Below the pieces are notes generated by a model that was given only the letters and a program-made list of their open reading frames with translations, was not told the DNA's origin and ran no database searches. Both the position numbers and the translations under genes were made by a program. From Marinobacter sp. (lineage in GTDB: Bacteria; Pseudomonadota; Gammaproteobacteria; Pseudomonadales; Oleiphilaceae), in assembly GCA_014762755.1 (NCBI GenBank), contig JABURI010000171.1, forward strand, positions 1 to 38,445: 38,445 bases of DNA. The letters run 5' to 3'. Below, piece by piece: positions 1 through 7,642 of the stretch. The number at the start of each line of letters is the position of its first letter. The first letter of the stretch is position 1.

Positions 1-343
1 GCATGCAGGCCCCCAGATTATGGGGATCGGTCACGCCATCAAGCACCAGCAGAAACGGCGGTTTGTCGCTCTTTTCCAGCTGGGCCAACAGATCGCCTTC
101 ACTCCATTCACGGCTCTCCGACACAGCTGCGACAACGCCCTGATGCACACCGGAGACCCGTTCATCGAGCTCACGACGGTGAACTACCTGCCAGCGAACG
201 CCGAGACCGTCCAGTGCATCGGTGATGGTTTTGACTCGCTTGTCCTGGCGCCCGGTCTGGATCCAGACCTGCTGCAATCTTTCCGGCTCGCGTTTGAGCA
301 CAGCCTCAACCGCGTGCCACCCGAATACATATTCCTGGGACAC
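1..343 (-). CDS. rlmB: 23S rRNA (guanosine-2'-O-)-methyltransferase RlmB, N-terminal part (cut by window edge)
   Basis: SpoU/TrmH-family methyltransferase that 2'-O-methylates a guanosine (G2251 in E. coli) in the peptidyltransferase loop of 23S rRNA. The visible product opens with SQEYVFGWHAVEAVL, the usual start of the RNA-binding N-domain. It reaches the first conserved SpoU segment (GVTDPHNLGACM) just before the gene leaves the window, so about 114 codons are seen and the SAM-binding trefoil knot lies outside. The start is GTG at 343: an in-frame TAA lies six codons upstream, no ATG is available, and a GGA lies 9 nt ahead. It follows rnr by 36 nt on the same strand, the conserved rnr-rlmB order, so co-transcription is likely. 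Identity is strong; the exact start is less certain. Confidence 0.9.
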   Translation of the reverse strand, partial: MSQEYVFGWHAVEAVLKREPERLQQVWIQTGRQDKRVKTITDALDGLGVRWQVVHRRELDERVSGVHQGVVAAVSESREWSEGDLLAQLEKSDKPPFLLVLDGVTDPHNLGACM

Positions 344-379
344 TGACTCTGATCCTGTTTACGGGTTACTGTTCAGAAC

Positions 380-2887
380 TTACTTCCGGGTTCTGCGTCT
401 GGGTTTCTTGCCGGACCCGGCCTTCCCAGACTTTTTTTCCGCTTCGCGGGCGGCTTCCGCAACCAGCCGTTCCTTGGCGCTGCCCGCCTTGCCCCTGGCA
501 GGCGCAGCTGACTCGGGCTTACCCTTGCTCCGCCCCCGGGAGGCTTTCTTGCCACCCGGGCCACGCTCCCTGCCCTTACCCTTGCCTTTTCCTTTACCGC
601 GCTCCTCGCGACGGGTGACATCCAGTGCCTCCCGGTCCGCCTTGCGGCGCCTGGGCTGGCTGACCAGCTCCAGATCGATCTTGCGATCTTCCAGGTCGAC
701 TCGGGCAACGCGCACCCGGACATCATCCCCAAGCCGGAAGCTCACGGCCGTGCGCTCCCCGATCAGCCGGTGCTTGGCGGAATCGTGATGGAAATAGTCA
801 CCGCTGAGCGTGGAGACATGCACCAGCCCTTCGATATAGATATCCTCCAGCGCGACAAAGAAGCCGAAAGGTACCACCGCCGAAATTACGCCGTTGTACT
901 CCTCGCCCACGTGATCCCTGAGGAACTCGCACTTGAGCCAGGCCATGACGTCCCGCGTGGCATCATCGGCACGCCGCTCGGTCATGGAAGTATGCTCGCC
1001 CAACTGTTCCAGTCGGGCATAGTCGTAAGGGTACTCCGCCAGCTCCGGATCCGTGACCGGGGGCGTGACCACGTCCTTTTTCACCTCGGGATTGTGAATC
1101 CGGGACTTGATCGCCCGGTGCACGATCAGGTCCGGATAGCGACGGATCGGCGAAGTGAAGTGGGCGTAACTGGCAAAGCCCAGACCAAAGTGACCACTCT
1201 CTTCCGGGCTGTAGACAGCCTGACTGAGCGAGCGGAGCATCACGGTCTGGATCACGTCGGCGTCCGGGCGATCGGCAATCTGTGACAGCAGCTCCTGATA
1301 ATCCGCGGACGTCGGCTTGTCGCCACCGCGCAGCTGCAACCCGAGTTCACCCAGGAACAGTCTCAGGGCCGCAAGGCGCTCTTCCGAGGGACCTTCATGT
1401 ACCCGGTACAGGGCCGGCGTCTTGTGTTTTTTCAGGAAACGCGCCGTCGCCACGTTGGCGCACAGCATGCACTCCTCGACGATCTTGTGGGCGTCGTTGC
1501 GGTGGACCGGAACGATTTCCTCAATCTTGCGATTCGGATCGAAGATGATACGGGTTTCGGTGGTCTCGAAGTCGATAGCACCCCGCTCGGTCCGCGCCCA
1601 GCGCAGCAGCTTGTAGAGCTCGTAGAGGTTATACAGCTGCGGCAACACTTCCGAATATTGCTGGCTCAACCGGTAGCCCGGCTCGGAATCCGGCCGCTCC
1701 AGGATGTCGCTGACCTTGTTATAGGTGAGACGAGCGTGACTGTGCATCACGCCCTGGTAGAAGGAATAGCTGCTGATGCGACCGTTAGCACTGAGGGTCA
1801 TGTCAGCCACCATGCACAGCCGATCAACCCCGGGGTTCAGGGAACACAGGCCATTGGACAGCTTCTCCGGAAGCATCGGAACCACATGATCCGGGAAGTA
1901 CACGGAATTGCCCCGGTTCAGCGCCTCCTCATCCAGCGGCGAACCCGGCCGGACATAATGAGACACATCGGCAATCGCCACCAGCAGACGGAAGCCCCCG
2001 CGCGGGCGTGGTTCGCAGTAGATGGCGTCGTCGAAGTCCCGGGCATCCTCGCCATCGATGGTGACCAGCGGCAGGTGCCGGATATCGACCCGGTTCTGCT
2101 TGTCCTTCTCTTCCACTTCCGCCGGGATGGCGGCAGCCTGCTCACCCACGGCGGGCGGCCAGCTGTGAGGAATCTCATAGGAGCGGATGGCCACGTCGAT
2201 TTCCATGCCCGGCGCCATGTGTTCACCGAGAATCTCAATCACCTTGCCCATCGGCTGGGTACGCACCGTGGGATGACGAAGAATCTCGACCACCACGTAC
2301 TGCCCCTGGTAGGCCTCTCCCACATGCTCTTCCGGCACCAGGATCTCGTGATTAATGCGGGCATTCTCCGGCACCACGAAACTGATACCGCTCTCCCGGA
2401 AAAACCGGCCGACAATCTGGCTGGTGTTGCGCTCGAGCACCTCGACAATCTTGCCCTCACGACGGCCACGGTCATCGACACGATCCACCCGGGCGGCCAC
2501 CCGGTCGCCGTGGAACACCTGTCGCATTTGCCGGGCAGTGAGGAAAAGGTCGGAGCCGCCATCATCGGGAATCAGGAAACCGAAGCCATCCTTATGGCCG
2601 GTCACCTTGCCGGTGACCAGATCCGCCTCTTCAATCGGCAGATAGGCGCCACGACGGTTGCAGATCAACTGCCCGTCGCGACACATGGCGATCAGCCGGC
2701 GGCGCAGGGCCTCAATACCCTCATCGGACGTTTGCCCCAGTTCCTCACAAAGCGTCTCGTGAGTGGCTGGCGCCCCCCGGTCTTTCAGGTGTTTGAGGAT
2801 GAATTCCCGGCTCTGGATGGGATTTTCGTATTTTTGGGCCTCACGGTCCGCGTGAGGATCACCTTTGTCTTTCTTCCTGGAAACCAT
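380..2887 (-). CDS. rnr: Ribonuclease R (3'-5' exoribonuclease)
   Basis: RNase II-superfamily exonuclease of 835 aa that degrades structured RNA processively. Order: N-terminal winged-helix/cold-shock region, RNB domain, S1 domain near residue 640-720, then a basic tail. The RNB signature DGEDARDFDDAIY starts at residue 278 and supplies the metal-binding aspartates D278, D284, D286 and D287. The GNSVYFPDHVVPMLPE block follows. The last ~95 residues are low-complexity Lys/Arg/Gly-rich, with GKGKGKGKGRERG and several KxGK repeats, longer and more repetitive than a typical RNase R tail. Start chosen at ATG 2887 (MVSRKKDK) because AAGGA lies 7 nt upstream; reading further upstream adds 36 residues unlike the family. 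rlmB follows. Divergent from the tRNA-Leu gene. Confidence 0.95.
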   Translation of the reverse strand: MVSRKKDKGDPHADREAQKYENPIQSREFILKHLKDRGAPATHETLCEELGQTSDEGIEALRRRLIAMCRDGQLICNRRGAYLPIEEADLVTGKVTGHKDGFGFLIPDDGGSDLFLTARQMRQVFHGDRVAARVDRVDDRGRREGKIVEVLERNTSQIVGRFFRESGISFVVPENARINHEILVPEEHVGEAYQGQYVVVEILRHPTVRTQPMGKVIEILGEHMAPGMEIDVAIRSYEIPHSWPPAVGEQAAAIPAEVEEKDKQNRVDIRHLPLVTIDGEDARDFDDAIYCEPRPRGGFRLLVAIADVSHYVRPGSPLDEEALNRGNSVYFPDHVVPMLPEKLSNGLCSLNPGVDRLCMVADMTLSANGRISSYSFYQGVMHSHARLTYNKVSDILERPDSEPGYRLSQQYSEVLPQLYNLYELYKLLRWARTERGAIDFETTETRIIFDPNRKIEEIVPVHRNDAHKIVEECMLCANVATARFLKKHKTPALYRVHEGPSEERLAALRLFLGELGLQLRGGDKPTSADYQELLSQIADRPDADVIQTVMLRSLSQAVYSPEESGHFGLGFASYAHFTSPIRRYPDLIVHRAIKSRIHNPEVKKDVVTPPVTDPELAEYPYDYARLEQLGEHTSMTERRADDATRDVMAWLKCEFLRDHVGEEYNGVISAVVPFGFFVALEDIYIEGLVHVSTLSGDYFHHDSAKHRLIGERTAVSFRLGDDVRVRVARVDLEDRKIDLELVSQPRRRKADREALDVTRREERGKGKGKGKGRERGPGGKKASRGRSKGKPESAAPARGKAGSAKERLVAEAAREAEKKSGKAGSGKKPRRRTRK

Positions 2888-2940
2888 TCGGATCCTTGTA
2901 TTAAAGCCGCACTGGCGCGGCAGAATTAGCATTTCGTTGC

Positions 2941-2946
2941 AGTATA
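2941..2946 (-). promoter_or_regulatory. Possible -10 element for rnr
   Basis: Read on the minus strand this is TATACT, about 54 nt ahead of the rnr start codon. No convincing -35 hexamer sits 16-18 nt upstream, so this is a weak call based on the -10 alone. The rest of 2888-3025 shows no ORF I would defend. Confidence 0.3.
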
Positions 2947-3025
2947 ACGTTGGTATGGCAATGCTGCCTAACAAGGGGGCATTTGATAGGCACAAATACC
3001 ACCGAAACTTTTTTCGAAAAAATGT

Positions 3026-3054
3026 TTGACAGCCTCAGGGGAAATCATTAAAGT
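3026..3054 (+). promoter_or_regulatory. Sigma70 promoter of tRNA-Leu
   Basis: A perfect -35 TTGACA (3026-3031) is followed after exactly 17 nt by TAAAGT (3049-3054). The next bases, ACGCGCC, form a GC-rich discriminator of the kind seen in stringently controlled stable-RNA promoters. Transcription should begin near 3061, leaving a leader of about 90 nt before the tRNA. The leader holds two GAATTC half-sites spaced by six bases (about 3104-3121). Confidence 0.75.
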
Positions 3055-3149
3055 ACGCGCCATCGGTTGAGGCGACAAGCCGAAGCCAGCAACCAACGGC
3101 TTGAATTCCAAACAGAATTCGTTAGAATAGCCGAGAGTTGTAGTCACCT

Positions 3150-3236
3150 GCCGAGGTGGTGAAATTGGTAGACACGCTAGCTTCAGGTGCTAGTGGGGGC
3201 AACCCCGTGGAGGTTCAAGTCCTCTCCTCGGCACCA
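3150..3236 (+). tRNA. tRNA-Leu, anticodon CAG
   Basis: An 87-nt class II tRNA with an encoded CCA end. The acceptor arms GCCGAGG (3150-3156) and CCTCGGC (3226-3232) pair perfectly. The anticodon stem CTAGC/GCTAG encloses TTCAGGT, putting CAG at 3184-3186, which decodes CUG leucine. A long variable arm (TGGGGGCAACCCCGT) and the T-arm GGTTCAAGTCC are present. It is a single-gene unit flanked by rnr (divergent) and the accessory block, so it marks the edge between core and accessory DNA. Confidence 0.97.
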
Positions 3237-3254
3237 TTTCCTTCCCCAGGAAAT
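3236..3254 (+). terminator. Short hairpin directly after tRNA-Leu
   Basis: ATTTCCT and AGGAAAT pair around a TCCCC loop immediately after the CCA end. There is no T-run behind it, so it is a weak terminator or a processing hairpin rather than a classical intrinsic terminator. Confidence 0.35.
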
Positions 3255-3466
3255 GGCCAGAATATCGTTTAACTCATATTCTTTCCCTTCCGGAAGCCAG
3301 TTCGTTTTGTTCCTTTAGTCTTTTTGTAAGCCCCCCCTATTTTAGTCGCATCAAGGATTAGAGTCTTCCAGCCCGCTGAGGTCGCAAAGCGAACATTCAG
3401 GCTCGGTCGAGCAAGGTCTGTGATAGACCTCAAGCTGTGATCTTTAGTATCCGACGCCCAGACCCC
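3237..3466. other. Non-coding junction between tRNA-Leu and accessory genes
   Basis: No gene is supported here. The stretch holds the post-tRNA hairpin, a C-run (near 3331-3337), the first copy of the dispersed repeat (3380-3402) and a small hairpin AGGTCT/AGACCT (about 3414-3430) just beyond the stop of the minus-strand gene at 3467. I saw no second copy of the tRNA 3' end that would mark an integrated island. Confidence 0.5.
3380..3402 (+). repeat. Dispersed 23-bp repeat, copy 1
   Basis: Its core GTCGCAAAGCGAACATTCAG is identical at 3381 and 7531, and the identity extends to 23 bp. A shorter third copy is at 8221. The inner TCGC-AAA-GCGA is a small palindrome. Copy 1 lies 65 bp beyond the stop of the minus-strand methyltransferase-like gene. 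All three copies have the same orientation. Confidence 0.7.
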
Positions 3467-4174
3467 TCAGTAAAGGCCAGGAATCAGCCGGTAGCGCACC
3501 CGTCGAGCATAGCCCCGATAGCCAGGAAGCTCTTCGCGCAAAGTGTGGTCTTCAAGCGCGGTTCTCGTCACCGAGATGAGCAAGGCAAATGCTGCAGGAA
3601 TAAGTGCCCATACAGAGCCCAGAGCAAGAACAAATCCGAACAGTGCAACACTATTTCCAGCATAACCTGGGTGCCGCACAAACCGGTATGGACCGGTATC
3701 ACAGACCACATGACCTCGATCTGTCTGGATACTTACAACACTCAAAAAGAAGCGATTCTCTACCACGGCCCACGCAGCAAAGGTGTAACCGAAAGCGATA
3801 ACGATGAAGCCTACTACGCTGAGCCAGATTGGAAATTCGGGGGACCAGCTATAGCGATGATCCAACCCTGCCACTATGACCATAGGGAAGACGATGCTCA
3901 CCGCCATCAGGGGAGCAAGCACCTTGTCCCAGGCCTTGGCGCTTTGAAAGATTTCTTTATTTTGCCTTTCAGCAGTTATCCCGGGATGCCGCCGTTCCGC
4001 CCATACGCGGCCACCGATACCAGTCACCAAAAGGAGCATGGAATAGAACCAACCCTGCTGCCAACCAAGGTCGCCACCACATATGAAGAGAACCAGTGGT
4101 ATCAGGCAATACGCCACCACTAACCTGAGCCACTGGCGAATTGAAACCGCGTGGGTCGTTTTTTTATCACTCAT
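3467..4174 (-). CDS. Isoprenylcysteine carboxyl methyltransferase-like (ICMT/PEMT family) membrane protein
   Basis: A 235-aa polytopic membrane protein with about five hydrophobic segments. The C-terminal third carries the ICMT/PEMT signature: GPYRFVRHPGYAG, a hydrophobic stretch, then an acidic/arginine segment (LEDHTLREELPGYRGYARRV) ending in RLIPGLY. In this family the region binds SAM and forms the active site at the membrane. The bacterial substrate is unknown; prenylcysteine methylation is not implied. The start is uncertain. ATG 4174 (MSDKKTTH) begins a normal short cytoplasmic lead. A GTG at 4240 overlaps the stop of the upstream gene by 1 nt (TAGTG) and would add 22 residues by translational coupling. 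It is in the accessory block, last gene before repeat copy 1. Confidence 0.75.
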   Translation of the reverse strand: MSDKKTTHAVSIRQWLRLVVAYCLIPLVLFICGGDLGWQQGWFYSMLLLVTGIGGRVWAERRHPGITAERQNKEIFQSAKAWDKVLAPLMAVSIVFPMVIVAGLDHRYSWSPEFPIWLSVVGFIVIAFGYTFAAWAVVENRFFLSVVSIQTDRGHVVCDTGPYRFVRHPGYAGNSVALFGFVLALGSVWALIPAAFALLISVTRTALEDHTLREELPGYRGYARRVRYRLIPGLY

Positions 4175-4239
4175 CGTCACTGATACATCTTTTCCAAAGA
4201 TTAAGCGTTCGAGTGTGTGGCTGCTCCGGGTGGCGTTCA

Positions 4240-4578
4240 CTACGCCTGGCCATACTCCTCGAAAGACTGCTCAACACCCCAATGAACCCGGTACACCACA
4301 TACCGAGAAATTTGAAGCTCCTTCTTTTCAAACCACTCTCGTTGTTCTAGCGCTTCCATTGACGGCCAACTTTCCACACCGATGTAGTCCCACTCATCAT
4401 CACTCTTCGTACAGTCGATCATGGAAATTGCCTTCATGCCCAAAGCGTCGAGGTTAGCCCGGTCACGAGCCATGAACTGCCCTCGCTCTTCCTCGGATAG
4501 TTGAAAAAAATCCGGCTTCATCCTGGCACAAAATACTCTGATTATCGGAGTTGCATTGTCCATTGGGAGATGTGCCAT
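4240..4578 (-). CDS. Small hypothetical protein, possible dimeric alpha/beta-barrel (ABM/DUF6616-like)
   Basis: A 112-aa soluble protein I do not firmly recognise. The pattern fits a ferredoxin-like (dimeric alpha-beta barrel) domain: a beta-strand (IIRVFCARMKP), an acidic helix (SEEERGQFMARDRANLDALG), strand (KAISMIDC), strand (EWDYIGVESWPSMEALEQ), helix and final strand (RYVVYRVHWG). It is Trp/Glu-rich with no signal peptide. ATG codons at 4578 and 4563 are both possible starts, neither with a clear Shine-Dalgarno. The stop overlaps a GTG of the next gene by 1 nt, so the two may be translated together. Monooxygenase-like or a small sensor are both possible; no catalytic residues can be assigned. 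Confidence 0.6.
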   Translation of the reverse strand: MAHLPMDNATPIIRVFCARMKPDFFQLSEEERGQFMARDRANLDALGMKAISMIDCTKSDDEWDYIGVESWPSMEALEQREWFEKKELQISRYVVYRVHWGVEQSFEEYGQA

Positions 4579-4643
4579 TCAGTGGTTAACTGGGAAAGAT
4601 AGCTCTGTAGCAATGCAGCGACCTTCGAATGGTTCAGAAGCTT

Positions 4644-6290
4644 TCAGTCTCTGCGAGGAAATATTGGGACCCATTTTCTGACCGCCCCCCGGCCAAAGGC
4701 ATCCCCCACAAAAAATTCTGGCGGCGTACCGACGGGCTCCTTCAGAGAGACGCCATAATGATTCCTCACCCAGGGTTCATTATAGCCTGCGAGGCTAATC
4801 AACGTAGGAAATACCTGAAAATGGCTCGTTTGGTCGTAATTCGTCGCTTGCGATGCCTCAAACTGCTCCAGGATGTCCGAGTCGTTCGAGAAAACCATCA
4901 TGGGCACAATTCCTTCGAAACGGTTCGCTCTCGGCCTGCAGTGCGTGGCCAATGTCCCGTCATCGACTATGTTTTGTCCATGATCACTCGTATAGATGAT
5001 GACGTACTTCCTGAATTCGTCACTTTGGAACAACAAGTTCCTGAACCAATCATCGACGCTCCAGCGCATTCCATTCATGTATGAATTCAGGGATCTTTCT
5101 CGATCATTCATTGGCTCACCTGGATCGAGGGCCGGGGTGAAAAGCTTGAACTCCTTGGGATAGCTCCTGAAGTACGGAAAATGAATCCCATACTTGTTAA
5201 GCATTATGAAGGTCTTACCTGGTTGCTTAAGCAGATCAGTTAACCTGTCGCGAGCCACGGTGTCGCTGTCATAGGCAATGTCCTGGCGAAGCCTTAGTAT
5301 TTCGTCTATGTGAGTAGCTTCATGCTCATTCATGAAGTTTTGGTAGTCCGCCCACTCCTCTGCGCTCTGAGCATCCAGGTAGACATTGTAATACCCTGCC
5401 CGCCCCGTAAGTTGCCAGATCGACGGTATCTTCAAACTCCTCTGAACCCGGTCCGGGATCGCCTCTTTTCTGACCCCTGTCCTGAGGATGAAGTTGGAAT
5501 AATCACTGCAGTTTGAAGCCGAAGCGGCCAGACCGAAATTCACCAGTCCCTCGTCCACCGAGCGTAGATAGGGGGTCGTATCTTTCACGTATCCATTGAT
5601 GCCAAGGATGTCCGCTCGGATACTTTCATCGACAATCAGAACTATTTTCTCAACCTGCGATCCAAAAGAACCGGAGTAGCTGACCGCTGATCGCTCCCCC
5701 TTGTAAAGATCGCTTTGGCCCGCAAATGCAAGAAGTGCCGGCACCCTGAAAAAAGAGGGGAATCGATCAAAAATGCCATCACTAACTAGCAGAGCGATGA
5801 AGACAAGCGGTACTGCGATGACTGGAACAGCGTAGAGCTTCCCGGGAATATTCAGCTTGAAAAGGCGAGGCAAACGTTCGACGACAAAAATAAGCGGTAC
5901 AAGGAGTATGAGAAGCGGCAGTACGGCCAGTCCAATATTCTCAGCCACGGCCCCGGCCCACCACTGGAAGTAACTCACGATCAGGTCTGCCTGCTGGAAA
6001 TCAATAGGTCCGTTTGAGACGAGGAAGGAGCCAATATTGGAAAGATAGAAAAATATAAAAAACGGCAGGGTGATTGTTCGAAACAGACTGCAGCCGCCGA
6101 AAAAGACCAGAAATGCGCCAGCCAAACTCCACAGGAAAACCACTACCGACAGGACAAGCTCGGTTATGTGGTCCTGGCTCCACAGAAACCGAAACGGGTA
6201 AAAAAAATCGTAGAACATACCGAACTCTACGAGCAAAACAGTTGAAACCGCCGCTAGGCCGATCGCCTTTCTCAAAGCCTGATTTGCCAT
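4644..6290 (-). CDS. Sulfatase / phosphoethanolamine-transferase-like inner-membrane protein
   Basis: A 548-aa protein with about five N-terminal membrane helices (residues ~12-180) and a periplasmic alkaline-phosphatase-superfamily domain. EptA-like motifs are in order: VDESIRAD (D221-E222) with INGYVKDTTPY, a Cys-containing nucleophile loop SASNCSDYSNF (C261, S265), NKYGIHFPYF (H370), and the metal-binding TSDHGQN (D436, H437) with H450. In EptA/MCR enzymes a Thr is the nucleophile; here a Ser occupies the matching place. It probably transfers or hydrolyses a phospho- or sulfo-group on an envelope lipid or glycan; the exact substrate is unknown. Start taken at ATG 6290 with GAGGA close upstream; a TTG at 6317 is less likely. 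The gene is visibly more AT-rich than the flanking core genes, consistent with transfer. Confidence 0.75.
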   Translation of the reverse strand: MANQALRKAIGLAAVSTVLLVEFGMFYDFFYPFRFLWSQDHITELVLSVVVFLWSLAGAFLVFFGGCSLFRTITLPFFIFFYLSNIGSFLVSNGPIDFQQADLIVSYFQWWAGAVAENIGLAVLPLLILLVPLIFVVERLPRLFKLNIPGKLYAVPVIAVPLVFIALLVSDGIFDRFPSFFRVPALLAFAGQSDLYKGERSAVSYSGSFGSQVEKIVLIVDESIRADILGINGYVKDTTPYLRSVDEGLVNFGLAASASNCSDYSNFILRTGVRKEAIPDRVQRSLKIPSIWQLTGRAGYYNVYLDAQSAEEWADYQNFMNEHEATHIDEILRLRQDIAYDSDTVARDRLTDLLKQPGKTFIMLNKYGIHFPYFRSYPKEFKLFTPALDPGEPMNDRERSLNSYMNGMRWSVDDWFRNLLFQSDEFRKYVIIYTSDHGQNIVDDGTLATHCRPRANRFEGIVPMMVFSNDSDILEQFEASQATNYDQTSHFQVFPTLISLAGYNEPWVRNHYGVSLKEPVGTPPEFFVGDAFGRGAVRKWVPIFPRRD

Positions 6291-6414
6291 AAAATCCTCG
6301 CCACGCCGGTCATGCAAGACAGGCCGAATGCTGTCACCTTACAGGTAGGCCTCGGCTTTCTTCCTTTTCGAGGTCGCCTTTTTTGGCGGCGTCGTTCGCA
6401 TTGTTATGCATTTT

Positions 6415-7311
6415 TCACTTTCTCGTTATCAGGCTATTAATCGACAACGAGCGTCCGTTAAACCTAAGCCATGTCGGTTTGCCGTCTTTCGTTGCCTCAA
6501 TATGCAGGTGTGGCTCAAGCGTATTTCCTGAGTTGCCGATTTCGGCCAACGGCTGTCCCTCGGTTACGACCTGCCCTGGTCTTGCAATAATGCTTTCTCG
6601 CCTCAGGTGAGCCATCAAAATATCCCCCATGGGACACTGCAGTACTATGTAATTACCTTCAGGGTGCTTCGTATCGGGGTTTCCCGGAGGATTATCTGGC
6701 AAGCTGTCACGAACCTCTGAAATTCTCCCGTGGCATGGGCTATAGAGTTTCTCGCCAAAGATTTTGTAGGCACTCAGCACCCGCGGGGCTAACGATTCTG
6801 CCTGATTGCCGCGCGAGTTTAGCTTAACAATATCGATGGCATTCATGTTTCCGGCCAGCGCATGGAAAGGATTCGTCACTATACTGCCGCCCCCTTGTAG
6901 CACGTAATAGGTGCCTGATCTGAGCGGAAATGTTACGTCAAGCGTCCGCCCAGGTGGACAATACGACTTTAGGGCCAGAGCATTCAGAACCGCAAAAAGA
7001 AAAAAAATAACCATCGAGCCAACCGGGATTCGTTCAGAGCGTATTACAAAGTGAGGGTTGCGGCGTTCTATTCGGAAATACGAGAAAACAACGGTTAGGG
7101 CGAATAGCACGAGAAAAACGTAACGTAAGTAATAACTTGTGAAGGCCCAAGGCCCCGTCATAAAAGTGAAAGCAATGATGCTTCCGCACGCCAATACCCG
7201 CGCGACCCAATTCGGCCAGCTGCACCGTTGCAGACAGAGCAGCCAAACCAGAGTGATTCCTGACAAAAACATCGGGTAAATCCCGAATAAAATGGGGAGG
7301 TTCTCACTCAT
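6415..7311 (-). CDS. Membrane-anchored M23 (LytM-like) peptidase-family protein
   Basis: A 298-aa protein with four or so hydrophobic segments (residues ~5-120) and a C-terminal LytM/M23 domain. Visible domain signature: GNYIVLQ, MAHL (H235), a beta-rich stretch with PGQVVTEGQPLAEIGNSGNT, and EPHLHIEA (H268, H270). The usual first ligand motif HxxxD reads MNAID, so D160 is kept but the His four residues before it is Met (M156). The protein may be an inactive, EnvC/NlpD-like regulator or an enzyme with altered zinc binding. Four to five transmembrane helices fused to M23 is unusual. Starts at ATG 7311 with only a weak GAG upstream. It is 124 nt upstream of the sulfatase-like gene on the same strand; both act on the envelope. 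Confidence 0.7.
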   Translation of the reverse strand: MSENLPILFGIYPMFLSGITLVWLLCLQRCSWPNWVARVLACGSIIAFTFMTGPWAFTSYYLRYVFLVLFALTVVFSYFRIERRNPHFVIRSERIPVGSMVIFFLFAVLNALALKSYCPPGRTLDVTFPLRSGTYYVLQGGGSIVTNPFHALAGNMNAIDIVKLNSRGNQAESLAPRVLSAYKIFGEKLYSPCHGRISEVRDSLPDNPPGNPDTKHPEGNYIVLQCPMGDILMAHLRRESIIARPGQVVTEGQPLAEIGNSGNTLEPHLHIEATKDGKPTWLRFNGRSLSINSLITRK

Positions 7312-7546
7312 GATGCAGACTCGGAATTGGATAGCATTTTACATCGAGGCATTGGTTGGTCATTTTCACCCTGACCCCGTTTCGGATCCACCCAGAGTTG
7401 TAATAGTCCGGCTCTAATTGCGCTCCGGGATACAACCAAGTGATACTGCCAGTACGCCCAGCCTTAAACAGGCGCGAAATTGAGGCCGCGACTGTCCGCT
7501 TTTGTTTAGGAGTTTGAGGAGCTCGATCTGGTCGCAAAGCGAACAT
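7304..7546 (-). pseudogene. Possible remnant ORF, unrecognised
   Basis: An open frame of 80 codons opens with an ATG inside repeat copy 2 and runs to just inside the M23 gene. The product (SISRLFKAGRTGSITWLYP...) matches no family I can name, has no ribosome binding site, and overlaps the start of the M23 gene. Around 7355-7385 the minus strand reads GGGGTCAGGGTGAAAATGAC, a phrase I associate from memory with the margins of REP-type transposase genes; that link is only an impression. Most likely decayed mobile DNA rather than a gene. Confidence 0.2.
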
Positions 7547-7552
7547 TCAGGC
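7530..7552 (+). repeat. Dispersed 23-bp repeat, copy 2
   Basis: Identical over 23 bp to copy 1 (3380-3402). It sits right beside the attC-like fold, 91 bp beyond the stop of the minus-strand GFA gene. Same orientation as the other copies. Confidence 0.7.
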
Positions 7553-7557
7553 AGGAA

Positions 7558-7617
7558 GATTAACGCCGGCCATCAGCCGCGCCGCTTTGCGGCGTCGGCT
7601 GCATGGGCTTGTTGGGC
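7558..7617 (-). repeat. attC-like integron recombination site
   Basis: A 60-bp imperfect palindrome beginning 26 bp after the stop of the minus-strand GFA gene. Read on the minus strand it opens with GCCCAAC (7617-7611), an exact RYYYAAC R'' box, and ends with GTTAATC (7564-7558), one mismatch from GTTRRRY. Inside, CAGCCG-C-GCCGC and GCGGC-GT-CGGCTG pair around a TTT loop (7574-7601). The outer arms CATGCAGCCG and CAT-CAGCCG differ by one extra G, the extrahelical base expected of a folded attC. Length, box spacing and position after a gene all fit. No integrase gene is in the window, so the call remains provisional. Confidence 0.5.
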
Positions 7618-7642
7618 GCTCCAATGTTTGAGAGCTCCGAGA

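Noticed and set aside
1397..2929. 510-codon open frame on the plus strand opposite rnr
   Set aside because: It mirrors rnr, has no ribosome binding site and His/Gln-rich antisense composition; rnr is clearly real.
3437..4123. 228-codon plus-strand frame
   Set aside because: Antisense to the ICMT-like gene, whose membrane profile and HPGYAG motif are convincing.
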